Source: CAWCTD01 sp963798455 (GTDB taxonomy: Bacteria; Acidobacteriota; Terriglobia; Bryobacterales; Bryobacteraceae). From it: a stretch of DNA of 64,000 nucleotides. This document shows positions 52,113 to 61,032 of the stretch, piece by piece. Under the pieces are notes generated by a model. It ran no database searches. It was not told the DNA's origin and saw only the letters and a program-made list of their open reading frames with translations. The stretch is taken from NCBI GenBank assembly GCA_963798455.1, contig CAWCTD010000003.1:3286001-3350000 (forward strand), in the 5' to 3' direction. The position numbers were made by a program, and so were the translations under genes. The number at the start of each line of letters is the position of its first letter. The first letter of the stretch is position 1.

Positions 52113-53024
52113 ATGCCACTGTATCTTATTGTCTTAATGCTGGTCGCACTGACGCCGGCCGCGGAGTCCGCGAGCGCTCCGCGCGCGACCTCTGTGTTGA
52201 ACCCCGAGTCTTTTCGGCACTACGTCGAGGAGTTCAACGCCAACGACGCCGAACGAAAGGTAAACCTCGTCGACAACCAATCTGCCTGGCCATGGCTCCA
52301 GGAGAATATCCCCTTCTTTGAGTGCTCCGACAAAGATTTGGAGGAGATGTACTATTTCCGCTGGTGGACCTTCCGCAAACACATCAAGGCGACGCCCGAG
52401 GGGTTCGTCGTCACCGAGTTCCTGCCGGACGTGCCTTGGGCGGGCAAGTTTAGCACCATCAGTTGCTCCGCCGGGCATCATTTCTACGAAGGCCGGTGGC
52501 TGCGGGACCGGAAGTACCTGGACGACTACGCGCGCTTCTGGTTCCGCCAAGGGAGCAATCCGCGCCTTTACAGTTTTTGGGCGGCGGACGCCATCCGGAG
52601 CCTGGCTCTTGTCACCCAGGACCAGCAACTGGCCATCGAGCTCCTCCCCGACCTCGTCGAGAACTACCGCGAATGGGAGAAAACGCACCAAGATCCGAAC
52701 GGCCTGTTCTGGCAGATCGACGACCGGGACGGCATGGAGATCTCCATCGGCGGAAGCGGCTACCGTCCCACGATCAACAGCTACATGTACGGCGACGCGG
52801 TGGCGCTGGGCGAGATCGCCAAATGGGCCGGGAAGAACGACCTCTCGATGGAATTCCGAATGAAGGCAGCCAAGGTCAGGGCGCTGGTGGAGGACCGCCT
52901 TTGGGACGAGGGCGCGGGCTTCTACAAGACGCTTCCCCGCGGGGAGCGGCAGTCTCTGGTTGACGTTCCGCGAGCTGATCGGGTACGTGCCGTGGTATTT
53001 CGACCTGCCCAACCCGGGCCGTGA
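52113..53024 (+). CDS. Six-hairpin glycosidase domain, N-terminal part of a frameshifted gene
   Basis: This frame starts MPLYLIVLMLVALTPAAES, a signal peptide, with GGAGGAG before the ATG, and encodes about 280 residues of an alpha/alpha-barrel of the MGH1/GH63-like type: EEMYYFRWWTFRKHI, TEFLPDVPWAGKFSTISC, RWLRDRKYLDDYARFWF and YMYGDAVALGEIAKWAG. Shortly after FYKTLPRGERQSLVDV the frame is lost: an extra T at about 52966 shifts it, and the last 18 or so residues to 53024 are out of frame. The true continuation is the frame at 52960-54582. Together they would make an 822-residue secreted enzyme. Whether the shift is real or a sequencing error cannot be told here. Confidence 0.7.
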   Translation: MPLYLIVLMLVALTPAAESASAPRATSVLNPESFRHYVEEFNANDAERKVNLVDNQSAWPWLQENIPFFECSDKDLEEMYYFRWWTFRKHIKATPEGFVVTEFLPDVPWAGKFSTISCSAGHHFYEGRWLRDRKYLDDYARFWFRQGSNPRLYSFWAADAIRSLALVTQDQQLAIELLPDLVENYREWEKTHQDPNGLFWQIDDRDGMEISIGGSGYRPTINSYMYGDAVALGEIAKWAGKNDLSMEFRMKAAKVRALVEDRLWDEGAGFYKTLPRGERQSLVDVPRADRVRAVVFRPAQPGP

Positions 53025-54582
53025 GGTCGCGTGGAAGCAGGTCATCGATCCGCAGGGTTTCCGCGCGCCGTACGGCCCCACCACGGCGGAGCGGCGTCAC
53101 CCGCGGTTCATGTTCCAGAACCCGCACGAGTGCCTTTGGAACGGGCCGTCCTGGCCGTTTGCCACGTCACAGACCCTTACAGCGATGGCGAACCTGCTGA
53201 ACCACTATCGGCAGAACTATGTCGGCAAGAAGGATTACCTGGAGCTGCTGCGGACCTACACCCGTTCGCAGCACCTGAAACTGCCCGGCGGCAAGATCAT
53301 CCCCTTCATCGACGAAGACCTCAATCCGGACACGGGGGAATGGATCGCCCGCAGCCTGCTCTACAAGATGCCTGAGGCCGAGCAGGCACAGAAAGGCGGA
53401 AAGGATCGCGGCAGGGACTACAACCACTCGACGTACAACGATCTCATCATCACGGGCCTGGTCGGGCTTCGCCCGCGCATGGACCACATGGTGGAGGTCA
53501 ACCCGCTCGTCCCGGAGGGCGCCTTAGACTACTTTGCCCTGGACGGCGTCCGTTACCACGATTGGAACCTGACGATCCTCTGGGACCGCACCGGCAAGCG
53601 CTATGGCAGGGGCGCCGGTCTGCGTGTGTTGGCAGACGGCAAGGAGATCGGCTCGGCGCCTGGCCTGACCTGGCTGATGGCGAAACTGCCGGAGGCCAAC
53701 GCCGGATGGCGCAAGTCCGAGCACAATCCGCTCATAGGGGGTGGCGGTCTCGGGACGGTCTTCGACATCGCGGTGCTGCACGAGGATGGCAAGTACCGCA
53801 TGTGGGGCTCCTGGCGGCCCAAGAGAAGCCTGGCTCTGTTCGAGAGCGCCGATGGCGTCAAGTGGAGCGATCCGGTGGTCGTGTTCGGGCCTAACCCCGC
53901 GACTGACTGGGAGAACGACATCAACCGTCCCGCAGTGGTCAAGCGCGCTGACGGGTATCACCTGTGGTACACGGGACAGGCGCACGGGCATTCGTATATC
54001 GGGTATGCCACCAGCCCGGACGGCAAGACCTGGAAGCGAATGAGCGACAAACCTGCGCTGTCTCCCGAGCTGCCCTGGGAGAAAGACGCGTTGATGTGTC
54101 CGACGGTGATTTGGGACGAGAGCGCCGGGCTGTTCCGCATGTGGTATTCGGGCGGTGAGCAGTACGAGCCGGACGCGATCGGGTATGCTACAAGCCCGGA
54201 CGGCTTGCACTGGACCAAGCACCCTTCCAACCCGGTGTTTCGGCCGGACCCGTCGCATGTCTGGGAGCAGTTCAAGGTCGCGGGCGCCCAGGTGTTCCGC
54301 CGCGGCGATTGGTACTACATCTTCTACATCGGCTTCCGCGACGTCGATCATGCCCAGATCGGCGTCGCCCGTTCGCGCGACGGCATTACGAACTGGGAGC
54401 GTCATCCCGGCAACCCGGTCGTGCGTCCCGGCCAGGACAAATTCGACCAGGATGCCTGCTACAAACCGTTCACGCTCTTTGACGGAAAGCACTGGCTGCT
54501 GTGGTACAACGGGCGCCACGGCTCGCTGGAGCGAATCGCCCTGGCCATTCACGATGGTGAGGACCTGGGCTTTGGCAAGTAG
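52960..54582 (+). CDS. Glycosidase continuation: end of alpha/alpha barrel plus five-bladed beta-propeller
   Basis: This frame carries RELIGYVPWYFDLPNP, PHECLWNGPSWPFATSQT and YNHSTYNDLIITGLVGL, the rest of the six-hairpin domain, whose NGPSWPFATSQ segment is typical of the MGH1/GH63-like family. After about 265 residues a beta-propeller follows, with repeated blades marked by YRMWGSW, YHLWYTGQAHGHS, IGYATSPDGKTW, FRMWYSGG, IGYATSPDGLHW and LLWYNGR, as in GH43/GH32-like or glycoside-phosphorylase-like proteins. The nominal TTG start at 52960 is an artefact of the frameshift. A hydrolase fused to a second sugar-acting propeller suggests trimming of a substituted glycan. Confidence 0.7.
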   Translation: MTFRELIGYVPWYFDLPNPGREVAWKQVIDPQGFRAPYGPTTAERRHPRFMFQNPHECLWNGPSWPFATSQTLTAMANLLNHYRQNYVGKKDYLELLRTYTRSQHLKLPGGKIIPFIDEDLNPDTGEWIARSLLYKMPEAEQAQKGGKDRGRDYNHSTYNDLIITGLVGLRPRMDHMVEVNPLVPEGALDYFALDGVRYHDWNLTILWDRTGKRYGRGAGLRVLADGKEIGSAPGLTWLMAKLPEANAGWRKSEHNPLIGGGGLGTVFDIAVLHEDGKYRMWGSWRPKRSLALFESADGVKWSDPVVVFGPNPATDWENDINRPAVVKRADGYHLWYTGQAHGHSYIGYATSPDGKTWKRMSDKPALSPELPWEKDALMCPTVIWDESAGLFRMWYSGGEQYEPDAIGYATSPDGLHWTKHPSNPVFRPDPSHVWEQFKVAGAQVFRRGDWYYIFYIGFRDVDHAQIGVARSRDGITNWERHPGNPVVRPGQDKFDQDACYKPFTLFDGKHWLLWYNGRHGSLERIALAIHDGEDLGFGK

Positions 54583-54671
54583 AGGGGTCTCGCGATCTCT
54601 CACACTGTCGATATCTCGGCCCAACTGGCCGGGACGGACACGTAACGAACTTGTGCGCGACTTGAACGAAA

Positions 54672-55244
54672 ATGAACTTTGTCATGGTATCAGCCATGGA
54701 TAAATGGAAAGCAGAAGTCGAGGCTCTGCTGGAGGCAGAGGATCACCCGGCTCTGCTCCGCGTTTCGCAAGGCGCACCAGCAAGAACGCTCCGATATCTC
54801 AGCGGGCGCCTGTATAGCGAAGACGCGGACATCAAGTGGCGGGCGGTGCGTGCGCTCGGCGCCCTGGCGGCAGATCCCGCCCTGCTAACCGAAGAAAAGC
54901 TCACCGAACAGCTCCGCCGCTACCTCTGGTCCTTGAACGATGAATCCGGCGCGGTTCCTTTTGGCGTGGCCGAAGCGATCGGTGAGATCCTGGCGCGTCG
55001 TCCCTCGCTGCAGGAGGCTTTCCTGCCCCTGATCTGCTCAATGACCCACGAGGAGGAAGTAACCCAGACGGGCACGATCGAACGCGGCGTCATCTGGGCA
55101 ATCGGCCGCGTCGGCGTGTCCGCGCTGCGCTGTAACCCGGACGTCCTCCCGCGAATCAGAAGCATGGCGGCAGCACATCCGGACCCGGAGACACGGCAGG
55201 TGGCCGCGTGGGCGGTCCGCCGTCTCGAAGGCGCCGGGGAGTAG
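54672..55244 (+). CDS. HEAT-repeat protein (DVU0298-like)
   Basis: A 182-190-residue helical-repeat protein with no signal peptide. Repeats include RLYSEDADIKWRAVRALGALA, FGVAEAIGEILARRPSL, GVIWAIGRVGVS and PETRQVAAWAVRRLEG, resembling the PBS-lyase HEAT-like proteins typified by DVU0298. These act in protein binding; the partner is unknown. The start may be ATG 54672 or ATG 54696 (MDKWKAEVEALL); neither has a strong ribosome site. The following 187 bases to the MBL gene contain nothing clear. Confidence 0.65.
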   Translation: MNFVMVSAMDKWKAEVEALLEAEDHPALLRVSQGAPARTLRYLSGRLYSEDADIKWRAVRALGALAADPALLTEEKLTEQLRRYLWSLNDESGAVPFGVAEAIGEILARRPSLQEAFLPLICSMTHEEEVTQTGTIERGVIWAIGRVGVSALRCNPDVLPRIRSMAAAHPDPETRQVAAWAVRRLEGAGE

Positions 55245-55431
55245 CGATCCTTGCCACAGGCCACCAGATCCTGATCATCGACTTTCACATCCTCCGCCAG
55301 GGGGCCACCTACCAGCAACACAGATATAATTCGCCGTCTTCGAAAGATGGTGTTCTTGGCCGTAGCGGTAATGGTCCGCAGTTGTCTCTCCTGCCGTTTT
55401 CCTGCTACAAGGGAAGGTCCGGGAGGCGGCT

Positions 55432-56208
55432 ATTCTCAAGATCTGTGTGCTCGCCAGCGGGAGCTCGGGGAACGCCACGTTTGTGGCTACGGAGAAGACT
55501 CGCATCCTGATCGACGCCGGGCTCAGCTTCCGCGAGCTGGCGAGCCGCCTGGGGGCGATCGGCGAGGACCCGGCGAAACTGGACGCCGTGCTCATCAGCC
55601 ACGAGCACAGCGATCACGTCTCCGGGCTGCCGGTGCTCATGCGGAAACTGGACTATCAAGTACCCGTCTACGCGACTCACCTGACCGCGCCGGCCCTTGC
55701 CTGGGACGCTCGCACGCCCCGCGTGGAGACCTTCCAGGCCGGTTGCCGGTTCTCGATCGGCGAACTGGAGGTGGACAGTTTCACCATTCCGCACGACGCC
55801 GCTGATCCGGTCGCCTTCTCGTTCCACGCGCAGGGCATGAAGATTGCTTCCGTCACGGACCTGGGCTACATTCCGGAATCCATCAAGTACCACCTTCGCG
55901 GGACGACACTGCTGATCCTGGAATCCAACCACGATCTGGAGATGCTGAAAGTCGGGCCGTATCCCTGGCCAGTCAAGCAGCGGGTGATGGGGCGCAAGGG
56001 GCACCTGTCGAACGACGTGGTTTCGGACTTCATCCGTGAAGATCTGGACCCCTCCACCGCCACTCTGGTGTTGGGCCACATCAGCGAGAACAACAATCAT
56101 CCGGAGCTGGTCAGGCTCGTGGCCGGGCAGGCGCTGGCCGCCCGGTCGCTTTCCACCAAGCTGGTGATCGCGGAGCCGCGCCGTCAAACCGAGGTATTTA
56201 TACTATGA
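55432..56208 (+). CDS. MBL-fold metal-dependent hydrolase (WalJ/YycJ-like)
   Basis: A 258-residue metallo-beta-lactamase-fold protein. LKICVLASGSSGNATFV is the first strand and loop, ISHEHSDHVSGLP the HxHxDH metal motif, IPHDAADPVAF and LILESNHDLEML carry further ligands, and LGHISENNNHPEL the last His. WalJ/YycJ-type proteins are linked to DNA replication and cell-wall control. The start is taken as ATT 55432, which has GGGAGG five bases upstream and yields the complete first strand; the next candidate, GTG 55447, would remove it. The end overlaps purB by four bases. Confidence 0.78.
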   Translation: MLKICVLASGSSGNATFVATEKTRILIDAGLSFRELASRLGAIGEDPAKLDAVLISHEHSDHVSGLPVLMRKLDYQVPVYATHLTAPALAWDARTPRVETFQAGCRFSIGELEVDSFTIPHDAADPVAFSFHAQGMKIASVTDLGYIPESIKYHLRGTTLLILESNHDLEMLKVGPYPWPVKQRVMGRKGHLSNDVVSDFIREDLDPSTATLVLGHISENNNHPELVRLVAGQALAARSLSTKLVIAEPRRQTEVFIL

Positions 56209-57518
56209 TCAGCCGTTACACCCGCCCTGAGATGGGCCGCATCTGGAGCGACGGGAACAGATTCCGTGCCTGGCTCGAGGTCGAGCTGGCGGCTTCCGAA
56301 GTGCTCGCCGAGATGGGGGAAGTCCCCGGGGAGGCCGCCCGTCTGTTGCGCCAGCACGCCGGTTTCGAGGTCGCCAGAATCCACGAGATCGAGCGCGAGG
56401 TCAAGCACGACGTGATCGCCTTCACCACCGCGGTGGCCGAGAGTATGGCTGCGGCCGGCCATGCCGAGGCGTCGCGGTGGTTTCACTACGGCCTCACATC
56501 CAATGACGTCGTCGATACGGCCCAGGGTCTGCTCGCCAGCCAGGCGTCGGAGCTTCTGATGAAGGGGATCGAGGAGCTCATGGGGGTCCTTCGAAAGCGG
56601 GCCTTCGAGTTCAAGGACACGGTGCAGATCGGGCGCACGCACGGCGTCCACGCCGAGCCGATCACCTTCGGTCTGAAACTCGCCATCTGGTATGACGACA
56701 TGGCTAGCAACCGACGCCGCCTGAAGGCCGCCGCCGCGGACTTGAGCGTGGGCAAGATGTCCGGGGCGGTCGGCACGTTCGGCCACATCAGCCCGCGGGC
56801 TGAGGAGGCGATCTGCGCCAGGTTGGGGCTGGCAGCAGCGCCCATCAGTTCGCAGGTGGTTTCGCGGGAGCGGCACGCTTACTTCGTCGCCACCCTGGCG
56901 CTGGTGGCGGCGACCCTCGAAAAGATCGCGCTGGAGGTCCGGCATTTGCAGCGCACCGAGGTCCGCGAAGCTCAGGAACCTTTCACCGCGGGCCAGAAGG
57001 GCAGCTCCGCCATGCCGCACAAGCGCAACCCCGTCACAAGCGAGCAGATTTGCGGCCTCGCCCGCGTGGTGCGGGCCAACGTGCAGGCCGCGTTTGAGAA
57101 CATCGCCCTCTGGCACGAGCGGGACATCTCGCATTCCTCCGTGGAACGCGTGATTCTGCCGGACTCGGCCATCCTCGTCGACTACCTGCTGGCCAAGACC
57201 ACCTGGCTGGTGGAAAACATGCCGGTGTACCCGGACCGCATGCGGCGCAACCTGGATCTCACTAAGGGGCTGATCTTCTCCGGACAACTCCTGTTGGACC
57301 TCGCGGCCGCCGGAATGCTGCGCGAGAAAGCTTACAGGATCGTCCAGGCCCATGCCATGAAGGCCTGGGAGGAGGAGGGCGACTTCCGCGCGGCCATCGA
57401 AGCCGACCCCGAGATTCGGGCCGTCCTGAGCCCCGACCAGATCGCGCGCAGCTTCTCCCTGGACCGCCAGCTCACGAACGTGGACCGCATCTTCGAGCGG
57501 GTGTTTGGCCGGGAATAG
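56205..57518 (+). CDS. purB: Adenylosuccinate lyase PurB
   Basis: A 437-residue lyase of the fumarase/aspartase fold that acts twice in purine synthesis, releasing fumarate from SAICAR and adenylosuccinate. Motifs are HYGLTSNDVVDTA, GRTHGVHAEPITFG with the catalytic His, and the signature GSSAMPHKRNPVTSEQ near residue 266 with the mobile-loop Ser. Length is normal for the short bacterial form. Its start overlaps the MBL gene (ATGA). Confidence 0.95.
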   Translation: MISRYTRPEMGRIWSDGNRFRAWLEVELAASEVLAEMGEVPGEAARLLRQHAGFEVARIHEIEREVKHDVIAFTTAVAESMAAAGHAEASRWFHYGLTSNDVVDTAQGLLASQASELLMKGIEELMGVLRKRAFEFKDTVQIGRTHGVHAEPITFGLKLAIWYDDMASNRRRLKAAAADLSVGKMSGAVGTFGHISPRAEEAICARLGLAAAPISSQVVSRERHAYFVATLALVAATLEKIALEVRHLQRTEVREAQEPFTAGQKGSSAMPHKRNPVTSEQICGLARVVRANVQAAFENIALWHERDISHSSVERVILPDSAILVDYLLAKTTWLVENMPVYPDRMRRNLDLTKGLIFSGQLLLDLAAAGMLREKAYRIVQAHAMKAWEEEGDFRAAIEADPEIRAVLSPDQIARSFSLDRQLTNVDRIFERVFGRE

Positions 57519-57620
57519 CGCGCAGTGTTTACATAGCATAACGGATCTTAAGATCGGAGGCTCCCGGCCCCGGCGTATACTGGGTATCTCCGGGAAGCCG
57601 GAGGGGAAAGGAGTCCGCTT

Positions 57621-59027
57621 ATGCATCGAAGGTGTTTCTTGAAATCGTTGGCCGTGGCTCCGGCTGCCGGCCTTGTCCAGGCGCCTCTGGTGTGGACCGA
57701 GGAGGCGTTCGCGCAGCAGCGCGGCGGCATGGCGCAACCCGACCCCTTCAAGCCCAGCGACGGCGCCAACAGCCCCATGGGCGAAGCCAAGGGCATCCAC
57801 CCCGGCCGGGTGGTGTGGGTCCGCGACGCGAACTCGACCAGTTGGGATGGCAAGACGGGGCATTGGTGGGACGACGCCAACACCGACCAGAAAGCAGTGG
57901 ATCGCATGACCTCCCGGCTTCTGCTGGACCTGACGGGCCGGAAGAACGACAAGCAAGCCTGGGATGCGCTGTTCCGGTACTTCAACCAAGCCCGCAAGCT
58001 GGGGAACTCCGGATACCGTCGCGGAGAGAAGATCGCGATCAAGATCAACTGCAACCAGGATCGGACTGCCGAGTGGGGGGTGGCCGCGTCTGCGGGCGGC
58101 GGAGCTCCGGCCGGCGCTCGGGGTGGAGGGCCTCCGAGACCTCCTCTGAATGGTCTGCCGAGCCCGCACGCCGTGTTTGCCCTGGTGTCGCAACTAATCA
58201 ACGCGGCCGGCGTGCCCGGTGAGGACATCATCCTCTATGAAGTCGCGGGAAGGCGCAATGTCGGCCAGCCCATCTTCAGCAAGATCCGGGCCAACTCCGA
58301 TCGCAATTTCCAGGCGGTCAAGTTCCTGGTAAGCAGCGACTACGGCCTCGGCGGGCGAATCGCACCCACGCCGGACAAGGCGAACCCGATCCTGTTCTCC
58401 AAAGAGGGGGTGCCGACGGCCTATCCGCCGCAGGAGGTGACCGCGGCGAAGTACTTGATCAACTTCGCGCTGCTCCGGCCGCACGGCATGGCGGGAGTGA
58501 CGCTGATCGGAAAGAACCACTTCGGCTCGGTGCATTTCCCGGACAATGGTGGCTGGACGCCGGCGCCGCTGCATCCCTACGTGATGCGGACGCAGCCCAT
58601 GGGCTCTTACAACGCCCTGGTGGACCTGATGGGGTACCGCCATCTGGGTGGCAAGACCGTGCTCTACATGTTGGACGGCCTCTATACGGCGGAGCACAAT
58701 GAGGGCAACGTCTTCAAGTTCGCCAGCTTCGGCGATGACTGGGCTTCCAGCATGCTGATGTCACAGGACCCCGTGGCGCTTGACTCCGTAGGGCTGGATA
58801 TTCTCAGAAACGAGCCGAGAGCCACCGAGGTCCGGGGCAACGCGGACAACTACCTGCACGAAGCGGCGCAGGCCGCCAAGCCCCCATCCGGGACCGTGTA
58901 CAACCCTGACAAGAGCGGCACGCTGGCCAGCCTAGGCGTACACGAACACTGGAACAACGCCACCGACAAGAAGTACTCGCGCAACCTCGGCAGGAAACAA
59001 GGCATCGAGCTCGTCGCCTCGGTTTAA
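57621..59027 (+). CDS. Twin-arginine-exported DUF362 protein
   Basis: A 468-residue protein with leader MHRRCFLKSLAVAPAAGLVQA, a clear twin-arginine motif. The DUF362 core appears as KIAIKINCNQDR, PHAVFALVSQLINAAGV, EDIILYEVAGRR, YLINFALLRPHGMAGVTLIGKNHFGS and DPVALDSVGLDIL. DUF362 proteins are of uncertain function; some are iron-sulfur or redox-linked, but no Cys cluster is visible here. A Gly/Ala/Pro-rich insertion (AGGGAPAGARGGGPPRPP) lies between two core strands. AAGGAG precedes the start; TATACT about 40 bases upstream may be a -10 box and GATCTTAAGATC (57544-57555) is a perfect palindrome. Confidence 0.75.
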   Translation: MHRRCFLKSLAVAPAAGLVQAPLVWTEEAFAQQRGGMAQPDPFKPSDGANSPMGEAKGIHPGRVVWVRDANSTSWDGKTGHWWDDANTDQKAVDRMTSRLLLDLTGRKNDKQAWDALFRYFNQARKLGNSGYRRGEKIAIKINCNQDRTAEWGVAASAGGGAPAGARGGGPPRPPLNGLPSPHAVFALVSQLINAAGVPGEDIILYEVAGRRNVGQPIFSKIRANSDRNFQAVKFLVSSDYGLGGRIAPTPDKANPILFSKEGVPTAYPPQEVTAAKYLINFALLRPHGMAGVTLIGKNHFGSVHFPDNGGWTPAPLHPYVMRTQPMGSYNALVDLMGYRHLGGKTVLYMLDGLYTAEHNEGNVFKFASFGDDWASSMLMSQDPVALDSVGLDILRNEPRATEVRGNADNYLHEAAQAAKPPSGTVYNPDKSGTLASLGVHEHWNNATDKKYSRNLGRKQGIELVASV

Positions 59028-59095
59028 CGGCTCATCAAGCAGTGTGGGCAAGCTTGCTGTCCGCTCCGCAAATAAACGGGTATGCTATCTAGTTG

Positions 59096-60007
59096 ATGAT
59101 CGCATCGCCCAAGGTCTTTGCCGTCCTGATTCTGTCGATCGCAACCGCGGGGTGCTCCATCAAGCGCTTCGCCGTGAACAGGGTTGGCGACGCCCTGGCG
59201 GGCAGCGGGACGACCTTCGCCTCGGACGACGATCCGGAGCTGATCCAGAGCGCAGTCCCCTTCAGCCTCAAGCTCATCGAAAGCCTGCTTGCGGAAAGCC
59301 CGCGCCACCGCGGCCTGCTGCTGGCCGCGTGCAGCAACTTCACGCAATACGCTTATGCGTTCGTTTCCGAGGACGCCGACGAGATCGAGGACCAGGATCT
59401 GGATAAGGCCATGGCGCTGCGGGCGCGGGCGCGCCGGCTCTATCTGCGCGCACGGGATTACGGGCTGCGCGGCCTCGAAGTGCGCTACCGGGACTTTGGA
59501 AATGCCATCCGAGCCAATCCCAAAACGGCAGTAGCTCAGACTAAGCGGTCCGACGTGCCACTGCTCTACTGGACCGCGGCCTCCTGGGGTCTGGCAATCT
59601 CTGTTTCCAAGGATGTCCCCGATCTAGTCGCGGACCAGCCTCAGGTGGAAGCCCTGATCGACCGCGCTCTGGCGCTCGACGAGGCCTACGATTTCGGGGC
59701 GATTCACAGCTTCCTGATCACCTACGAAGCCAGCCGGCTGGCTGGTGAAGGGGAATTCCCCGATCGCTCCCGGAAGCACTTCAATCGAGCCATGGAATTG
59801 TCGGGCGGCAAGATGGCGGGGCCACTGGTGGCCCTGGCGGAGACCGTTTCCGTGCATCAGCAGAACCGCAAGGCGTTTCAATCGCTCCTGGAGCAGGCGC
59901 TGGCTATCGACGTGGACGCCAGACCGGAGTGGCGGCTCAACAACCTGGTCACGCAGCGCCGCGCCCGGTGGCTGTTGAAGCGTGCCGATCAGCTTTTTGT
60001 GGAGTAA
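59096..60007 (+). CDS. TRAP-associated lipoprotein TatT (TPR protein)
   Basis: A 303-residue lipoprotein with lipobox TAGC (ILSIATAGCSIKRF) and helical repeats typical of the TatT family: LIESLLAESPRHRGLLLAACSNFTQYAYAFV, then DKAMALRARARRLYLRARDYGLRGLE and YWTAASWGLAISVSKD (read as successive segments). TatT proteins, known from Treponema pallidum, trimerise and associate with an unusual TRAP binding protein, TatP. The ATG at 59096 directly follows an in-frame TTG at 59093. The stop overlaps the next start (TAATG), so TatT, TatP and the permease are one operon. Confidence 0.85.
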   Translation: MIASPKVFAVLILSIATAGCSIKRFAVNRVGDALAGSGTTFASDDDPELIQSAVPFSLKLIESLLAESPRHRGLLLAACSNFTQYAYAFVSEDADEIEDQDLDKAMALRARARRLYLRARDYGLRGLEVRYRDFGNAIRANPKTAVAQTKRSDVPLLYWTAASWGLAISVSKDVPDLVADQPQVEALIDRALALDEAYDFGAIHSFLITYEASRLAGEGEFPDRSRKHFNRAMELSGGKMAGPLVALAETVSVHQQNRKAFQSLLEQALAIDVDARPEWRLNNLVTQRRARWLLKRADQLFVE

Positions 60008-61032
60008 TGACAAAACAGATGCTAAAGCGAAACCTGGCATTCCTACTTTTTCTGGCGGGCGCACTGGCCGCTCAAAACAAGCCGGCCGGCATTCGCCTGG
60101 CGACGGTCATGCCCAGCGGCACGTCCTATCACCAGATCCTTCAGAAGATGGGGCAGGCCTGGCGGCAGGCGCCGGGCGGCGGCGTCACCCTGACCATCTA
60201 CGCGGGAAGCAGCATGGGCGGAGAAGCCGACATTGTCCGCCGGATGCGCCAGAATCAGCTCCAGGCCGGGATGCTGAGCGTGGTCGGCCTGTCGGACATC
60301 GACAAGTCGGTCACCGCGCTGTCCTACATGCCGATGATGTTCCGGTCGCTGGACGAACTGGACTACATCCGCGACCAGTTGCGCCCGGAGCTCGAAAAGC
60401 GGCTGCTTGACAAAGGCTTTGTGACGCTGTTCTGGGGCGACGCCGGCTGGGTCCGCTTCTTCTCGAAGGAGCCGGTGCTCCACCCGGCGGATCTTAAGAA
60501 ATTGAAGCTGTTCGCCTGGGCGGGCGATAACTACCAGATCGACCTGATGAAGACCGTGGGCTTCCAGCCGATCCCGCTCGAGACCAACGACATTCTGCCC
60601 GGGCTGCAGACGGGGCTGATCAGCGCCGTGTCCACGGCGCCGTTCTATGCCCTGGCCACGCAGGTGTACGGCCCGGCTCCGCACATGCTGGATATGAACT
60701 GGGCCGCGCTGGTCGGCGCCGCCGTGGTCAACGCGAAGACATGGGAGGCGATTCCGGCGGCCACGCGGGAAGCGCTCCAGAAGGCGGCGGACGAAGCCGG
60801 TGCTCAAATGAGGAAGCGCGGCCGGCAGGAAGCCGAAGACTCGGTCCAGACCATGGTGAAGCGGGGCCTCAAGACCCACCCCGTGACCCCGGAGATCGAG
60901 GCCGAATGGCGCCGGATCGCCGAGAACGTCTACCCCAAGATCCGCGGCAACATGGTTCCCGCGGACATGTTCGACAAGGTGCAACGCCTGCTCGCCGACT
61001 ACCGTGCCTCCAAGGAAAAAACAGCGAAATGA
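60007..61032 (+). CDS. TRAP transporter solute-binding protein, TatP type
   Basis: A 341-residue DctP-like periplasmic binding protein with signal peptide MTKQMLKRNLAFLLFLAGALAAQ. Family segments are GIRLATVMPSGTSYHQIL, GGEADIVRRMRQNQLQAGML, MPMMFRSLDELDYI and GWVRFFSKEPV. Where ordinary DctP proteins read LKGLKIRV with a substrate-binding Arg, this one reads LKKLKLFAWAGDNY, with no Arg. That matches TatP rather than dicarboxylate binders, so the ligand is probably not a simple carboxylate. ATGA joins it to the permease gene. Confidence 0.85.
   Translation: MTKQMLKRNLAFLLFLAGALAAQNKPAGIRLATVMPSGTSYHQILQKMGQAWRQAPGGGVTLTIYAGSSMGGEADIVRRMRQNQLQAGMLSVVGLSDIDKSVTALSYMPMMFRSLDELDYIRDQLRPELEKRLLDKGFVTLFWGDAGWVRFFSKEPVLHPADLKKLKLFAWAGDNYQIDLMKTVGFQPIPLETNDILPGLQTGLISAVSTAPFYALATQVYGPAPHMLDMNWAALVGAAVVNAKTWEAIPAATREALQKAADEAGAQMRKRGRQEAEDSVQTMVKRGLKTHPVTPEIEAEWRRIAENVYPKIRGNMVPADMFDKVQRLLADYRASKEKTAK

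Noticed and set aside
56184..58193. 669-codon minus-strand open frame across purB and DUF362
   Set aside because: Antisense to two well-supported genes; no recognisable domain.
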